From: Streptococcus oralis subsp. tigurinus
GTDB lineage: Bacteria > Bacillota > Bacilli > Lactobacillales > Streptococcaceae
Assembly (NCBI RefSeq): GCF_002356415.1
Contig: NZ_AP018338.1
Coordinates: 496,001-560,000 of the forward strand
Length of the DNA: 64,000 nt
Direction of reading: 5' to 3'
The translations under genes and the position numbers were made by a program. Positions 17,352 through 26,277 of this stretch are shown here, piece by piece. The notes beneath the pieces were generated by a model that made no database searches, was not told the DNA's origin, and was given only the letters and a program-made list of their open reading frames with translations. Positions within the stretch are counted from its first letter, which is position 1. Each line of letters begins with the position of its first letter.

Positions 17352-18566
17352 ATGTATTATTATCGAGTTGGTATTTCTGCTGAAGAACATGATCGTTTTG
17401 TTAGACGAAGTTCTTTAGTGAATCTCTTGCAAAGTAGTGCTTGGGCAAGTGTAAAAAGTGAATGGGAAAATGAAAGAGTTGGGTTTTATAGTGATAATCA
17501 AATAGTGGCGGTAGCTAGTTTACTTTATAGATCTTTACCCTTTGGTTTTACAATGTGCTACATTGCCAGAGGTCCAATTTTGGATTATACTGACCAATCT
17601 TTGATGGATTTTGTATTTTCTTCGCTTAAAAAGATTGCGCAGAAAAAACGAGCTCTTTTTATTAAGATAGACCCTGCGCTTTGTTTGAATAAAACTTATA
17701 TTGATGGTCAATTTTATGATTACTCAGAGGAAACTCTAAAAACGCTAAATTATCTACAAAAACTAGGATTCATTTGGTCTGGTAAGACTAGTGGAATGAT
17801 TGATACTATTCAGCCTCGTATACAGGCGAAAGTGTACAAAGAAAATTTTGATGAGAAATATCTACCGAAATCAGCAAGACAAGCTATTAGGACTGCACAA
17901 AATAAAGGAATAACTATTCAGTTTGGTGGGATTGAATTATTAGAATCATTTTCTTTTCTAATGAAGAAGACGGAGGCAAGAAAAAGTATTCATTTGCGTA
18001 ATGAAGCCTACTATCGAAATTTACTATTGTCTTTTCCAGACCATGCTTATATAACATTATCTACACTTGATTTGCCAAATCGGTTGAATATTTTAGAAGA
18101 ACAAAGAAATCAGAATCAAAAAATTCTAGAATCTTTATCAGCTACTGTTAAATCTTCGAAATATCAAAGTAGGTTGCAAGAAAGCGAAAGGTTGAATGAA
18201 GAAATTCTATTTTTGGAGAAATATATTTCTTCAGGTGTTCAAGTTGCTCCTTTATCAGCCACTTTGACCTTGGAATTTGGGCAGACATCTGTGAATTTAT
18301 ATGCAGGAATGGATGTAGAATTTAGACGCTATAATGCTCCAATTTTAACATGGTATCGAACACTACAGCATGCATTCGAAAGAGGTTCTATCTGGCAAAA
18401 TCTAGGAGGCATTGAACATACAAGAGATGGCGGGCTTTATCGCTTTAAGGCTAATTTTAATCCAACTATTGAAGAATATTTAGGCGAGTTTACGCTACCT
18501 ATTCATCCTTTGTATCCTTTAATAAATCTCCTATTTAATCTTCGAAAAAAATATCATAGAAAGTAA
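17352..18566 (+). CDS. murM: MurM-like tRNA-dependent aminoacyl transferase (peptidoglycan branch)
   Basis: 404 residues, FemABX family. It adds the first residue (serine or alanine, from aminoacyl-tRNA) of the dipeptide branch to the lysine of lipid II. Visible: LLQSSAWASVKSEWE (about 26-40), YIARGPILDY, KSARQAIRTAQNKG, a long coiled-coil insertion at about 238-293, and GGIEHTRDGGLYRFKANFNP near the C-terminus. The gene and its leader are clearly more AT-rich than flanking genes. Such mosaic murM alleles are known in pneumococci and affect beta-lactam resistance. Which amino acid it prefers cannot be read here. The Shine-Dalgarno sequence is weak (GGAAAG). Confidence 0.9.
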   Translation: MYYYRVGISAEEHDRFVRRSSLVNLLQSSAWASVKSEWENERVGFYSDNQIVAVASLLYRSLPFGFTMCYIARGPILDYTDQSLMDFVFSSLKKIAQKKRALFIKIDPALCLNKTYIDGQFYDYSEETLKTLNYLQKLGFIWSGKTSGMIDTIQPRIQAKVYKENFDEKYLPKSARQAIRTAQNKGITIQFGGIELLESFSFLMKKTEARKSIHLRNEAYYRNLLLSFPDHAYITLSTLDLPNRLNILEEQRNQNQKILESLSATVKSSKYQSRLQESERLNEEILFLEKYISSGVQVAPLSATLTLEFGQTSVNLYAGMDVEFRRYNAPILTWYRTLQHAFERGSIWQNLGGIEHTRDGGLYRFKANFNPTIEEYLGEFTLPIHPLYPLINLLFNLRKKYHRK

Positions 18567-18570
18567 ATGT

Positions 18571-19803
18571 ATGACACTAACTGTACTTACTAAAGAAGAC
18601 TTTCGCATTTATTCAGAATCAATTACCTCCCGCTCGTTTTTACAATCAATCCAGATGGGAGAATTATTAGAAAAGCGAGGAGCAACAGTGACCTACCTTG
18701 CTCTAAAGCATACAGAGACCATTCAGGTTGCCGCGTTGGTTTATAGTTTGCCAATGACAGGTGGACTGCACATGGAAATCAATTCTGGTCCAATTTATAG
18801 CGATGCAACTTACCTAAAGGAATTTTACAAAGATCTCCAAGTGTATGCTAAACAACATGGGGCTCTGGAGTTGATTGTCAAACCTTACGATACTTTTCAA
18901 AGTTTTGATACTAATGGGAATCCAGTGACGGAGGAGCAACAAGAAATTATTCAGTGTTTGACGAATCTAGGATATTGTCATGATGGTTTACAGATTGGTT
19001 ACCCAGGTGGGGAACCTGATTGGTTATATGTCAAGGATTTAGAAGGAATCACAGAGGAGAATTTAATTAGATCTTTTAGTAAAAAGGGAAAACCCTTGGT
19101 TAAGAAAGCTAGAAGCTTTGGCATTCAATTGAGACGATTAAAACGTGATGAATTATCTATTTTTAAAGATATTACTGCTACGACATCAAAAAGAAGAGAA
19201 TATAGTGATAAAAGTTTAGAATATTACGAACATTTTTATGATGCATTTGGAGACCGAGCTGAATTTATGGTTGCAACTTTAAATTTTCAAGATTATCTTT
19301 CTCAACTGGAGAAAACTCAAGAAAACTTATCCAAAAAAATAGCAGATTTTGACGCAGCGTTAAGAAAATCACCTGATTCAGCTCAGAAGAAAAAAGAGCA
19401 TAAAGAATTGCTACATCAATTTGAAACTTTTGAGGTTCGTAAATCGGAAGCACATAAATTGATAGCAAAGTATGGGGAACAAAAGGTTGTATTGGCTGGT
19501 AGTCTTTTTATCTATATGCCTCAAGAGAGCACCTATCTTTTTAGTGGCTCTTACACAGAATTTAATAAGTTCTATGCACCAGCGTTGCTTCAAGAGTATG
19601 TTATGTTAGAGAGTATAAAGCGTGGAATTCCTGTTTATAATTTTTTAGGGATTCAAGGAATATTTGATGGAAGTGATGGTGTGCTTCGCTTTAAGCAAAA
19701 CTTTAATGGCTATATTGTAAGGAAGGCGGGAACTTTCCGTTATTATCCTTCTCCTCTCAAGTATAGAATTATTTCTCTAATAAAAAGGATATTGGGTCGA
19801 TAA
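18571..19803 (+). CDS. murN: MurN-like tRNA-dependent aminoacyl transferase
   Basis: 410 residues, FemABX family. It adds the second residue (alanine) of the lipid II branch after MurM. Visible: SFLQSIQMGELLEKRG (about 22-37), HMEINSGPIY, KKGKPLVKKARSFG, a coiled-coil insertion at about 241-300, and the C-terminal FLGIQGIFDGSDGVLRFKQNF. It starts four bases after murM, so the two are co-translated or nearly so. It shares the AT-rich character of murM. A hairpin follows the gene. Confidence 0.92.
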   Translation: MTLTVLTKEDFRIYSESITSRSFLQSIQMGELLEKRGATVTYLALKHTETIQVAALVYSLPMTGGLHMEINSGPIYSDATYLKEFYKDLQVYAKQHGALELIVKPYDTFQSFDTNGNPVTEEQQEIIQCLTNLGYCHDGLQIGYPGGEPDWLYVKDLEGITEENLIRSFSKKGKPLVKKARSFGIQLRRLKRDELSIFKDITATTSKRREYSDKSLEYYEHFYDAFGDRAEFMVATLNFQDYLSQLEKTQENLSKKIADFDAALRKSPDSAQKKKEHKELLHQFETFEVRKSEAHKLIAKYGEQKVVLAGSLFIYMPQESTYLFSGSYTEFNKFYAPALLQEYVMLESIKRGIPVYNFLGIQGIFDGSDGVLRFKQNFNGYIVRKAGTFRYYPSPLKYRIISLIKRILGR

Positions 19804-19817
19804 TTACGTTACCTATG

Positions 19818-19857
19818 TACTACCCCAAAAAGTTATTTTTTGTATAACTTTTGTAGT
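19818..19857 (+). terminator. AT-rich hairpin after murN
   Basis: ACTAC...AAAAGTTAT pairs with ATAACTTTT...GTAGT around a T-rich loop. No clear T run follows, so its activity as a terminator is uncertain. Confidence 0.5.
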
Positions 19858-19987
19858 ATAGTTTAGTGCTTCTTTTTTCTATGTTCTATTTGAGTCAAAA
19901 ATATTTTGATGTGCATAAGAGGGGAAAACCAGGAAGTAATATGGAAATTTCACTTATATAAATTAGGGTATCAGATAAATCTATAGC

Positions 19988-20089
19988 TATACCAACGAGA
20001 CTTCTGTTATGCAACCTGCAGGCTCTTACTATGGGATTCAGCCTCGGGATGTGAAAGCTGTTCAAGAACTCTATACTAGTAGCGACTAG
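19988..20089 (+). pseudogene. 3' remnant of the matrixin-type protease gene
   Basis: An in-frame stretch reading YTNETSVMQPAGSYYGIQPR, then [13 protein letters not shown] and a stop. It matches residues ~201-237 of the protease at 16413-17126, with high DNA identity over about 80 bases and then divergence. There is no start or catalytic HExxH. It sits between murN and uvrC, so murMN is bracketed by the full gene and this fragment. The ~130 bases between the murN hairpin and the remnant show no recognisable feature. Confidence 0.85.
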
Positions 20090-20118
20090 ATGAAGTCGGT
20101 GCAATCCGAAAAGAAACC

Positions 20119-20154
20119 AAAGCTCCTCCATCAAGTGATTGGTGGGGCTTTTTG
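20119..20154 (+). terminator. terminator after the protease remnant
   Basis: AAAGCTCCTCCATCA pairs imperfectly with TGATTGGTGGGGCTTT, then T5. Confidence 0.8.
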
Positions 20155-20175
20155 TTCGTCCTGTTACGGCCTTTT

Positions 20176-20184
20176 TGCTATAAT
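20176..20184 (+). promoter_or_regulatory. extended -10 promoter of uvrC
   Basis: TGCTATAAT with TATAAT at 20179-20184 and a poor -35. Only six bases separate it from the uvrC ATG. Confidence 0.75.
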
Positions 20185-20190
20185 GGAACT

Positions 20191-22038
20191 ATGAATAACT
20201 TGATCAAATCAAAACTGGAGCTCTTGCCGACCAGCCCCGGTTGCTACATTCATAAAGATAAAAACGGCACCATTATCTATGTAGGAAAGGCTAAAAATCT
20301 GCGCAATCGCGTGCGCTCTTACTTCCGTGGCAGTCACGATACCAAGACAGAGGCTCTGGTATCTGAAATTGTGGATTTCGAATTTATCGTTACCGAGTCC
20401 AATATTGAGGCCCTCCTTCTGGAAATCAACCTCATCAAGGAAAATAAGCCCAAGTACAATATCATGCTCAAGGATGATAAGTCTTATCCATTTATCAAAA
20501 TTACCAATGAGCGCTATCCTCGTTTGATTATCACCCGTCAGGTCAAGAAGGATGGAGGTCTTTATTTTGGACCTTATCCCGATGTGAGCGCAGCCAATGA
20601 AATCAAACGACTACTGGATCGGATTTTCCCTTTTCGGAAATGTACCAATCCGCCGTCTAAGGTTTGTTTCTATTACCATATCGGCCGGTGTATGGCCCAC
20701 ACCATCTGTAAAAAAGATGAGGCCTATTTCAAGTCCATGGCTCAGGAGGTTTCTGACTTCTTAAAAGGGCAGGATGACAAAATCATCGACGAACTCAAGG
20801 GTAAAATGGCAGTAGCAGCACAAAGTATGGAGTTTGAACGGGCAGCGGAATACCGTGACCTGATTCAGGCGATTGGCACTCTGCGGACTAAGCAACGGGT
20901 CATGGCTAAAGACCTCCAAAACCGTGATGTCTTTGGCTACTATGTGGACAAGGGCTGGATGTGTGTGCAGGTTTTCTTTGTCCGTCAGGGTAAGTTAATT
21001 GAGCGTGACGTCAATCTATTCCCTTATTACAACGATCCTGATGAAGATTTTCTGACCTATGTGGGACAATTCTATCAAGAAAAATCTCACCTGGTTCCCA
21101 ATGAGGTGCTGATTCCGCAGGATATCGATGAAGAAGCAGTCAAGGCCTTGGTGAATACCAAGATTCTCAAACCCCAACGTGGGGAGAAAAAACAACTGGT
21201 CAATCTGGCCATAAAAAATGCTCGTGTTAGTCTGGAGCAGAAGTTCAATCTACTAGAAAAATCTGTCGAAAAGACCCAGGGAGCTATTGAAAATCTGGGA
21301 CGCTTGCTCCAAATCCCGACTCCGGTTCGTATCGAGTCCTTTGATAACTCTAATATCATGGGAACCAGTCCTGTTTCAGCTATGGTGGTCTTTGTCAACG
21401 GTAAACCGAGTAAAAAAGACTACCGTAAGTACAAGATAAAAACGGTTGTCGGTCCAGATGATTATGCCAGTATGAGAGAAGTCATTCGCAGACGTTATGG
21501 CCGAGTTCAACGTGATGGTCTAACCCCGCCAGATTTGATTGTCATTGATGGGGGACAAGGTCAGGTCAATATCGCCAAGCAAGTCATCCAAGAGGAACTG
21601 GGCTTGGATATTCCAATTGCAGGTCTGCAAAAGAATGACAAGCACCAAACCCATGAACTGCTCTTTGGAGATCCACTGGAAGTGGTAGAGTTATCTCGCA
21701 ATTCTCAGGAATTTTTCCTCCTCCAACGCATTCAAGATGAGGTACACCGCTTTGCTATCACTTTCCACCGCCAACTGCGCTCCAAAAATTCTTTTTCATC
21801 TCAATTGGATGGGATTGACGGTCTGGGACCTAAACGCAAGCAGAATCTCATGAAGCATTTTAAATCTCTCACTAAAATCAAGGAAGCCAGTGTGGATGAG
21901 ATTGTCGAAATTGGTGTGCCAAGAGCAGTCGCAGAAGCTGTTCAGAGAAAGTTGAACCCGCAGGAAGAAGTGGAGTTAGCTCAAGTAGCGGAAGAAAAAG
22001 TAGATTACCAAACAGAAGGAGGTCATCATGAACCATAA
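20191..22038 (+). CDS. uvrC: excinuclease ABC subunit C
   Basis: 615 residues, incision subunit of nucleotide excision repair. The N-terminal GIY-YIG nuclease has [20 protein letters not shown] (here CYI for GIY); UVR domain at about 195-230; C-terminal RNase H-like nuclease with [19 protein letters not shown] and [10 protein letters not shown]; final helix-hairpin-helix around [15 protein letters not shown]. The ATG at 20191 is chosen by family alignment. The promoter -10 box lies so close that the mRNA may begin at the ATG. The 3' end overlaps the next gene by 11 bases. Confidence 0.95.
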   Translation: MNNLIKSKLELLPTSPGCYIHKDKNGTIIYVGKAKNLRNRVRSYFRGSHDTKTEALVSEIVDFEFIVTESNIEALLLEINLIKENKPKYNIMLKDDKSYPFIKITNERYPRLIITRQVKKDGGLYFGPYPDVSAANEIKRLLDRIFPFRKCTNPPSKVCFYYHIGRCMAHTICKKDEAYFKSMAQEVSDFLKGQDDKIIDELKGKMAVAAQSMEFERAAEYRDLIQAIGTLRTKQRVMAKDLQNRDVFGYYVDKGWMCVQVFFVRQGKLIERDVNLFPYYNDPDEDFLTYVGQFYQEKSHLVPNEVLIPQDIDEEAVKALVNTKILKPQRGEKKQLVNLAIKNARVSLEQKFNLLEKSVEKTQGAIENLGRLLQIPTPVRIESFDNSNIMGTSPVSAMVVFVNGKPSKKDYRKYKIKTVVGPDDYASMREVIRRRYGRVQRDGLTPPDLIVIDGGQGQVNIAKQVIQEELGLDIPIAGLQKNDKHQTHELLFGDPLEVVELSRNSQEFFLLQRIQDEVHRFAITFHRQLRSKNSFSSQLDGIDGLGPKRKQNLMKHFKSLTKIKEASVDEIVEIGVPRAVAEAVQRKLNPQEEVELAQVAEEKVDYQTEGGHHEP

Positions 22039-22882
22039 AATCGCAATTTTATCAGACATTCATGGAAATACGACAGCCTTAGAAGCAGTGATTGCAGATG
22101 CTAAAACTCAAGGAGTCAGTGAATATTGGCTTCTGGGAGATATTTTTCTGCCTGGTCCAGGTACAAATGATCTGGTTGCTCTGCTAAAGGATCTGCCTAT
22201 CACAGCGACTGTCCGCGGAAACTGGGATGATTGTGTCCTTGAGGCTTTAGATGGGCAATATGGCTTAGAAGACCCACAGGAAGTCCAGCTCATGCGATTG
22301 ACCCAGTTTTTGATGGAGCGAATGGACCCTGCAACGATTGTCTGGCTACGAAGCTTGCCTTTGCTGGAAAAGAAAGAAGTTGACGGGCTGCGCTTTTCTA
22401 TCTCTCATAATTTACCTGACAAAAATTATGGTGGTGACTTGTTGGTGGGGAATGATACAGATAAATTTGACCAACTCCTAGATGAGGAAACGGATGTGGC
22501 AGTCTATGGTCATGTCCACAAGCAGTTGCTTCGTTATGGAAGCCAAGGGCAACAAATCATCAATCCCGGTACGATTGGCATGCCCTATTTTGATTGGGAG
22601 GCGTTAAAAAATCACCGTGCCCAGTATGCTGTGATAGAGGTTGAGGATGGGGAATTGGTAAATATTCTATTTCGAAAAGTTTCTTATGATTATGAAGCGG
22701 AGTTAGAATTGGCCAAGTCTAAGGGCCTCCCCTTTATCGAAATGTATGAAGAATTACGACGAGAAGACAACTATCGGGGGCACAATCTAGAACTCTTAGC
22801 TAGTTTAATTGAAAAGCATCGGTATGTAGAGGATGTGAAGGATTTCTTGGAGGCTATAAAGTCAGAATACAAGATAGACTAG
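22028..22882 (+). CDS. calcineurin-like metallophosphoesterase (copy 2)
   Basis: 284 residues with the same motifs as copy 1 at 4662-5504: [22 protein letters not shown] and [13 protein letters not shown]. Opening residues [18 protein letters not shown] are nearly shared. It overlaps uvrC by 11 bases, with GAAGGAGG before its ATG, so it is translationally coupled to uvrC. The substrate is unknown. Two paralogs in one window suggests an old duplication, not a tandem one. Confidence 0.87.
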   Translation: MNHKIAILSDIHGNTTALEAVIADAKTQGVSEYWLLGDIFLPGPGTNDLVALLKDLPITATVRGNWDDCVLEALDGQYGLEDPQEVQLMRLTQFLMERMDPATIVWLRSLPLLEKKEVDGLRFSISHNLPDKNYGGDLLVGNDTDKFDQLLDEETDVAVYGHVHKQLLRYGSQGQQIINPGTIGMPYFDWEALKNHRAQYAVIEVEDGELVNILFRKVSYDYEAELELAKSKGLPFIEMYEELRREDNYRGHNLELLASLIEKHRYVEDVKDFLEAIKSEYKID

Positions 22883-23055
22883 TTTCTTTAAGCTGCTGAA
22901 AAATAGTAGGAATTGAATGAGGGAATCACTGATTTAAATGATGTGCTTCGTTCAGTTGCTTATCCTTGTTCCAGTTAATTTCTATGAAAAATCTCTGCAA
23001 GCTCTTTCAGAATATGGTAGAATGGAAGCAGTAGAATTAGAAAAGGAAATCGATT

Positions 23056-23661
23056 ATGAAATTTCTTGAATTAAATAAAAAACGTCATGCGACCAAGCAT
23101 TTCACTGATAAGCCTGTGGATCCAAAAGATGTTCGTACTGCTATCGAAATCGCGACTTTGGCTCCAAGTGCCCACAATAGCCAGCCATGGAAGTTTGTGG
23201 TGGTTCGTGAAAAAAATGCTGAATTGGCAAAATTGGCTTATGGTTCGAACTTTGAGCAGATTTCGTCTGCGCCAGTGACCATTGCCTTGTTTACCGATAC
23301 AGATCTGGCCAAACGTGCCCGCAAGATTGCCCGTGTTGGTGGTGCAAAGAATTTCTCAGAAGAGCAACTTCAATACTTCATGAAAAATTTGCCTGCTGAA
23401 TATGCACGTTACAATGAGCAACAGATTAGTGACTACTTGGCCCTCAATGCTGGTTTGGTTGCCATGAACTTGGTTCTGGCTCTTACAGATCAAGGAATTG
23501 GTTCCAACATTATCCTTGGATTTGACAAATCAAAATCCAACGAAGTTTTGGACATTGAAGACCGTTTCCGCCCAGAACTCTTGATTACAGTGGGTTACAC
23601 AGACGAAAAATTGGAACCAAGCTACCGCTTGCCAGTAGATGAAATCATCGAGAAAAGATAG
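23056..23661 (+). CDS. nitroreductase-family FMN oxidoreductase
   Basis: 201 residues, soluble. The nitroreductase signature is clear: KKRHATKHFTDKP near the N-terminus (FMN phosphate-binding), TLAPSAHNSQPWKFVVV (about 33-49), then GLVAMNLVLALTDQGIGSNI. It probably reduces quinones or nitro compounds with NAD(P)H; the natural substrate is unknown. It has its own extended -10 (TGGTAGAAT, TAGAAT at 23018-23023) and runs into pepV with an 11-base gap. Confidence 0.88.
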   Translation: MKFLELNKKRHATKHFTDKPVDPKDVRTAIEIATLAPSAHNSQPWKFVVVREKNAELAKLAYGSNFEQISSAPVTIALFTDTDLAKRARKIARVGGAKNFSEEQLQYFMKNLPAEYARYNEQQISDYLALNAGLVAMNLVLALTDQGIGSNIILGFDKSKSNEVLDIEDRFRPELLITVGYTDEKLEPSYRLPVDEIIEKR

Positions 23662-23672
23662 AAGGAGATAAT

Positions 23673-25073
23673 ATGACAGTAATTGATTTTACAGCAGAAG
23701 TAGAAAAACGCAAAGAAGCCCTCTTGGCTGACCTATTCAGTCTTTTGGAAATCAACTCAGAACGTGATGACAGCAAAGCGGATGCGCAACATCCTTTTGG
23801 ACCTGGTCCAGTAAAAGCTTTGGAGAAATTCCTTGAAATCGCAGACCGTGATGGTTACCCAACAAAAAATGTAGACAACTATGCAGGTCATTTTGAGTTT
23901 GGTCAAGGAGAAGAAGTTCTTGGAATCTTTGCCCACATGGACGTGGTGCCAGCTGGTAGCGGTTGGGACACAGATCCATACACACCAACCATCAAGGACG
24001 GTCGCCTCTACGCGCGTGGTGCTTCTGATGATAAGGGACCTACAACAGCTTGTTACTATGGTTTGAAAATCATCAAAGAATTGGGCCTTCCAACGTCTAA
24101 GAAAGTTCGCTTTATCGTTGGAACGGATGAAGAATCAGGCTGGGCAGACATGGACTACTATTTTGAACATGTAGGACTTGCCAAACCAGACTTCGGTTTC
24201 TCTCCAGATGCTGAATTCCCTATCATCAATGGTGAAAAAGGTAACATCACAGAATATCTTCATTTTGCAGGTGAAAATGCAGGTGCTGCCCGTCTTCACA
24301 GCTTTACAGGTGGTTTGCGTGAAAACATGGTACCAGAATCAGCAACGGCAGTTGTTTCAGGTGATTTGGCTGATTTGCAGGGCAAATTAGATGCCTTCGT
24401 CACTGAACACAAACTCAGAGGAGAAATCCAAGAAGAAAACGGCCAGTACAAGGTGACTATCATTGGTAAATCAGCCCATGGTGCTATGCCTGCTTCAGGG
24501 GTCAATGGTGCGACCTACCTTGCCCTCTTCCTCAGTCAGTTTGACTTTGAAGGACCTGCAAAAGACTACCTCGACATCGCTGGTAAGATTCTCTTGAACG
24601 ACCATGAGGGTACAAATCTCAAGGTTGCTCATGTAGATGAAAAGATGGGTGCCCTTTCTATGAATGCCGGTGTCTTCCGCTTTGATGCAGCAAGTGCTGA
24701 CAATACCATTGCCCTCAACTTCCGTTATCCAAAAGGAACAAGTCCAGAGCAAATCAAGTCAGTTCTTGAAAACTTGCCAGTTGCTTCTGTTAGTCTTTCT
24801 GAACACGGACACACCCCTCACTATGTGCCAATGGAAGATCCGCTTGTGCAAACCTTGTTGAATGTTTATGAAAAACAAACTGGTCTTAAAGGTCACGAGC
24901 AAGTCATCGGAGGTGGAACCTTTGGTCGCTTGCTAGAACGTGGTGTTGCCTACGGTGCTATGTTCCCAGATTCTATTGATACCATGCACCAAGCCAATGA
25001 ATTCATCGCCTTAGACGATCTCTTCCGAGCAGCAGCAATCTATGCAGAAGCTATCTATGAATTAATCAAATAA
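23673..25073 (+). CDS. pepV: dipeptidase PepV (M20 family)
   Basis: 466 residues, cytosolic zinc dipeptidase that cleaves peptides taken up by oligopeptide transporters. Zinc-site motifs: FAHMDVVPAG (about 88-97), ARGASDDKGPT (about 114-124) and GTDEESGW (about 150-157). The dimerization/lid region follows, and GGGTFGR precedes the last ligand His in TMHQANE. The length is typical. GAAGGAGAT precedes the start. It lies directly after the nitroreductase gene and ends in a strong terminator. Confidence 0.93.
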   Translation: MTVIDFTAEVEKRKEALLADLFSLLEINSERDDSKADAQHPFGPGPVKALEKFLEIADRDGYPTKNVDNYAGHFEFGQGEEVLGIFAHMDVVPAGSGWDTDPYTPTIKDGRLYARGASDDKGPTTACYYGLKIIKELGLPTSKKVRFIVGTDEESGWADMDYYFEHVGLAKPDFGFSPDAEFPIINGEKGNITEYLHFAGENAGAARLHSFTGGLRENMVPESATAVVSGDLADLQGKLDAFVTEHKLRGEIQEENGQYKVTIIGKSAHGAMPASGVNGATYLALFLSQFDFEGPAKDYLDIAGKILLNDHEGTNLKVAHVDEKMGALSMNAGVFRFDAASADNTIALNFRYPKGTSPEQIKSVLENLPVASVSLSEHGHTPHYVPMEDPLVQTLLNVYEKQTGLKGHEQVIGGGTFGRLLERGVAYGAMFPDSIDTMHQANEFIALDDLFRAAAIYAEAIYELIK

Positions 25074-25079
25074 AATGAT

Positions 25080-25113
25080 AGAAGTCTGAGATTTTATGCT
25101 TAGACTTCTTTTT
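25080..25113 (+). terminator. pepV terminator
   Basis: AGAAGTCTGAG and CTTAGACTTCT arms, followed by T5. Confidence 0.85.
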
Positions 25114-25126
25114 GGAGGGAAAACAG

Positions 25127-25705
25127 ATGTCTCAAATCGAAAGAATCAAGCAAGCCATTATGGCGGATCCACAGAATACCAGCTATACGGAACGCGGAAT
25201 CGAACCTCTCTTTGCAGCGCCAACAACTGCTCGTATCAATATTGTCGGTCAAGCTCCGGGCTTTAAAACGCAAGAAGCTGGAATTTATTGGAAGGATAAG
25301 AGTGGTGATCGTCTGCGTGAGTGGCTAGGTGTTGATGAAGACACCTTTTACAATTCAGGGTTGTTTGCAGTTATTCCCATGGACTTTTATTTCCCAGGAC
25401 ATGGAAAATCAGGCGACCTTCCACCCCGTAAAGGCTTTGCCGAAAAATGGCACCCACAACTCCTAAAGGAATGTCCAAATATTGAATTGACCCTTTTGAT
25501 TGGACAATATGCCCAAGCCTATTATTTACAGGAGAAAATCAGTGGCAAGGTGACAGAAAGGGTAAAACATTACCAGAACTACTTGCCTGAGTATTTCCCC
25601 CTAGTTCACCCTTCTCCTCGTAATCAAATCTGGATGGCTAAGAATCCTTGGTTTGAGTCTGAAGTGGTTCCAGAGTTGCAAAGAAGAATTAAAACGATTT
25701 TATAG
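25127..25705 (+). CDS. uracil-DNA glycosylase superfamily protein
   Basis: 192 residues. The superfamily motifs are NIVGQAPGFKTQEAG (active-site water region) and LVHPSPRNQIW (the HPSP loop). A middle segment reads MDFYFPGHGKSGDLPPRKGF. The family probably removes damaged bases, but activity has not been inferred for this branch. The ATG at 25127 is chosen because GGAGGG lies eight bases upstream; an earlier TTG overlaps that site. Its stop codon TAG falls in the terminal bases of a BOX repeat, which has apparently supplied the end of the gene. Confidence 0.85.
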   Translation: MSQIERIKQAIMADPQNTSYTERGIEPLFAAPTTARINIVGQAPGFKTQEAGIYWKDKSGDRLREWLGVDEDTFYNSGLFAVIPMDFYFPGHGKSGDLPPRKGFAEKWHPQLLKECPNIELTLLIGQYAQAYYLQEKISGKVTERVKHYQNYLPEYFPLVHPSPRNQIWMAKNPWFESEVVPELQRRIKTIL

Positions 25706-25807
25706 TCAATGAAAATCAAAGAGCAAACTAGGAAGCTAGCCGCAGGCTGTACTTGAGTACGGTAAGGCGACTCTGACGTGGTTTGAAGAGATTTTCGAAG
25801 AGTATTA
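25701..25807 (-). repeat. BOX element (A-C type)
   Basis: On the minus strand it runs from the boxA start (CTCTTCGAAAATCTCTTC) to the boxC end (TTTTCATTGA). The segment GTACGGTAAGGCGACTCTGACG on the plus strand is close to the well-known BOX-A primer site. boxB is absent. It lies between the UDG-like gene and the broken rhodanese gene. Confidence 0.9.
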
Positions 25808-25818
25808 GGAGAAAAAGA

Positions 25819-26106
25819 ATGAAAGAAATAGCCTTCGATGAATTTTATCAGTTTTACTAAAATGGTCAGCTTTCTCTAGTGGACGTGAGAGAAATAGAAG
25901 AGTTCAAGATGCTTCATTTAGAAGGTGCACACAACTTACCGCTTAGTCAACTGGCTGATACTTATGAGCAGTTGGAAAAGGAGCAGTTACATTATGTTAT
26001 TTGTAAATCTGGGATGAGATCAGCTCGTGCTTGCCAGTTTTTAGAGGAGCATGGATATAAGGTCATCAATGTTCAAGGTGGCATGACGGCCTTTGAAAAT
26101 CTTTAA
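25819..26106 (+). pseudogene. rhodanese-like protein with a premature stop
   Basis: The frame begins MKEIAFDEFYQFY, then TAA at 25858-25860, then NGQLSLVDVREIEEFK and on to GGMTAFENL, all in one frame (95 residues if the stop is read through). The catalytic-loop cysteine is intact in VICKSGMRSARA. GGAGAAAAAG precedes the ATG. A GTG at 25879 could restart translation but has no good ribosome site and would lose the first strand of the domain. Rhodaneses transfer sulfane sulfur; this allele is probably inactive. Confidence 0.85.
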
Positions 26107-26116
26107 AATTTTGCAT

Positions 26117-26155
26117 TTCTCCTACTTGGTGTGTACTAGGTAGGAGAATTTTGTT
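26117..26155 (+). terminator. terminator after the rhodanese gene
   Basis: TTCTCCTAC (26117-26125) and GTAGGAGAA (26140-26148), then TTTTGTTTTT. Confidence 0.85.
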
Positions 26156-26178
26156 TTTAGATAATTCTTATTTTTAAA

Positions 26179-26200
26179 AATATTGAAAACATTCAATATT
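26179..26200. promoter_or_regulatory. candidate operator upstream of brnQ
   Basis: A perfect 9-bp inverted repeat, AATATTGAA-AACA-TTCAATATT. It lies 37 bases upstream of the brnQ -10 box. It does not match the CodY or GlnR consensus well. Confidence 0.5.
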
Positions 26201-26236
26201 TACTTCGTGATGCTTTTTTCATACTCTTATTCGTGA

Positions 26237-26242
26237 TATACT
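26237..26242 (+). promoter_or_regulatory. extended -10 promoter of brnQ
   Basis: TGATATACT with TATACT at 26237-26242 and no clear -35; GAAGGAG follows before the start. Confidence 0.65.
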
Positions 26243-26277
26243 AGGTCAGTATTTTAGAAATATGAAGGAGATTCTTT

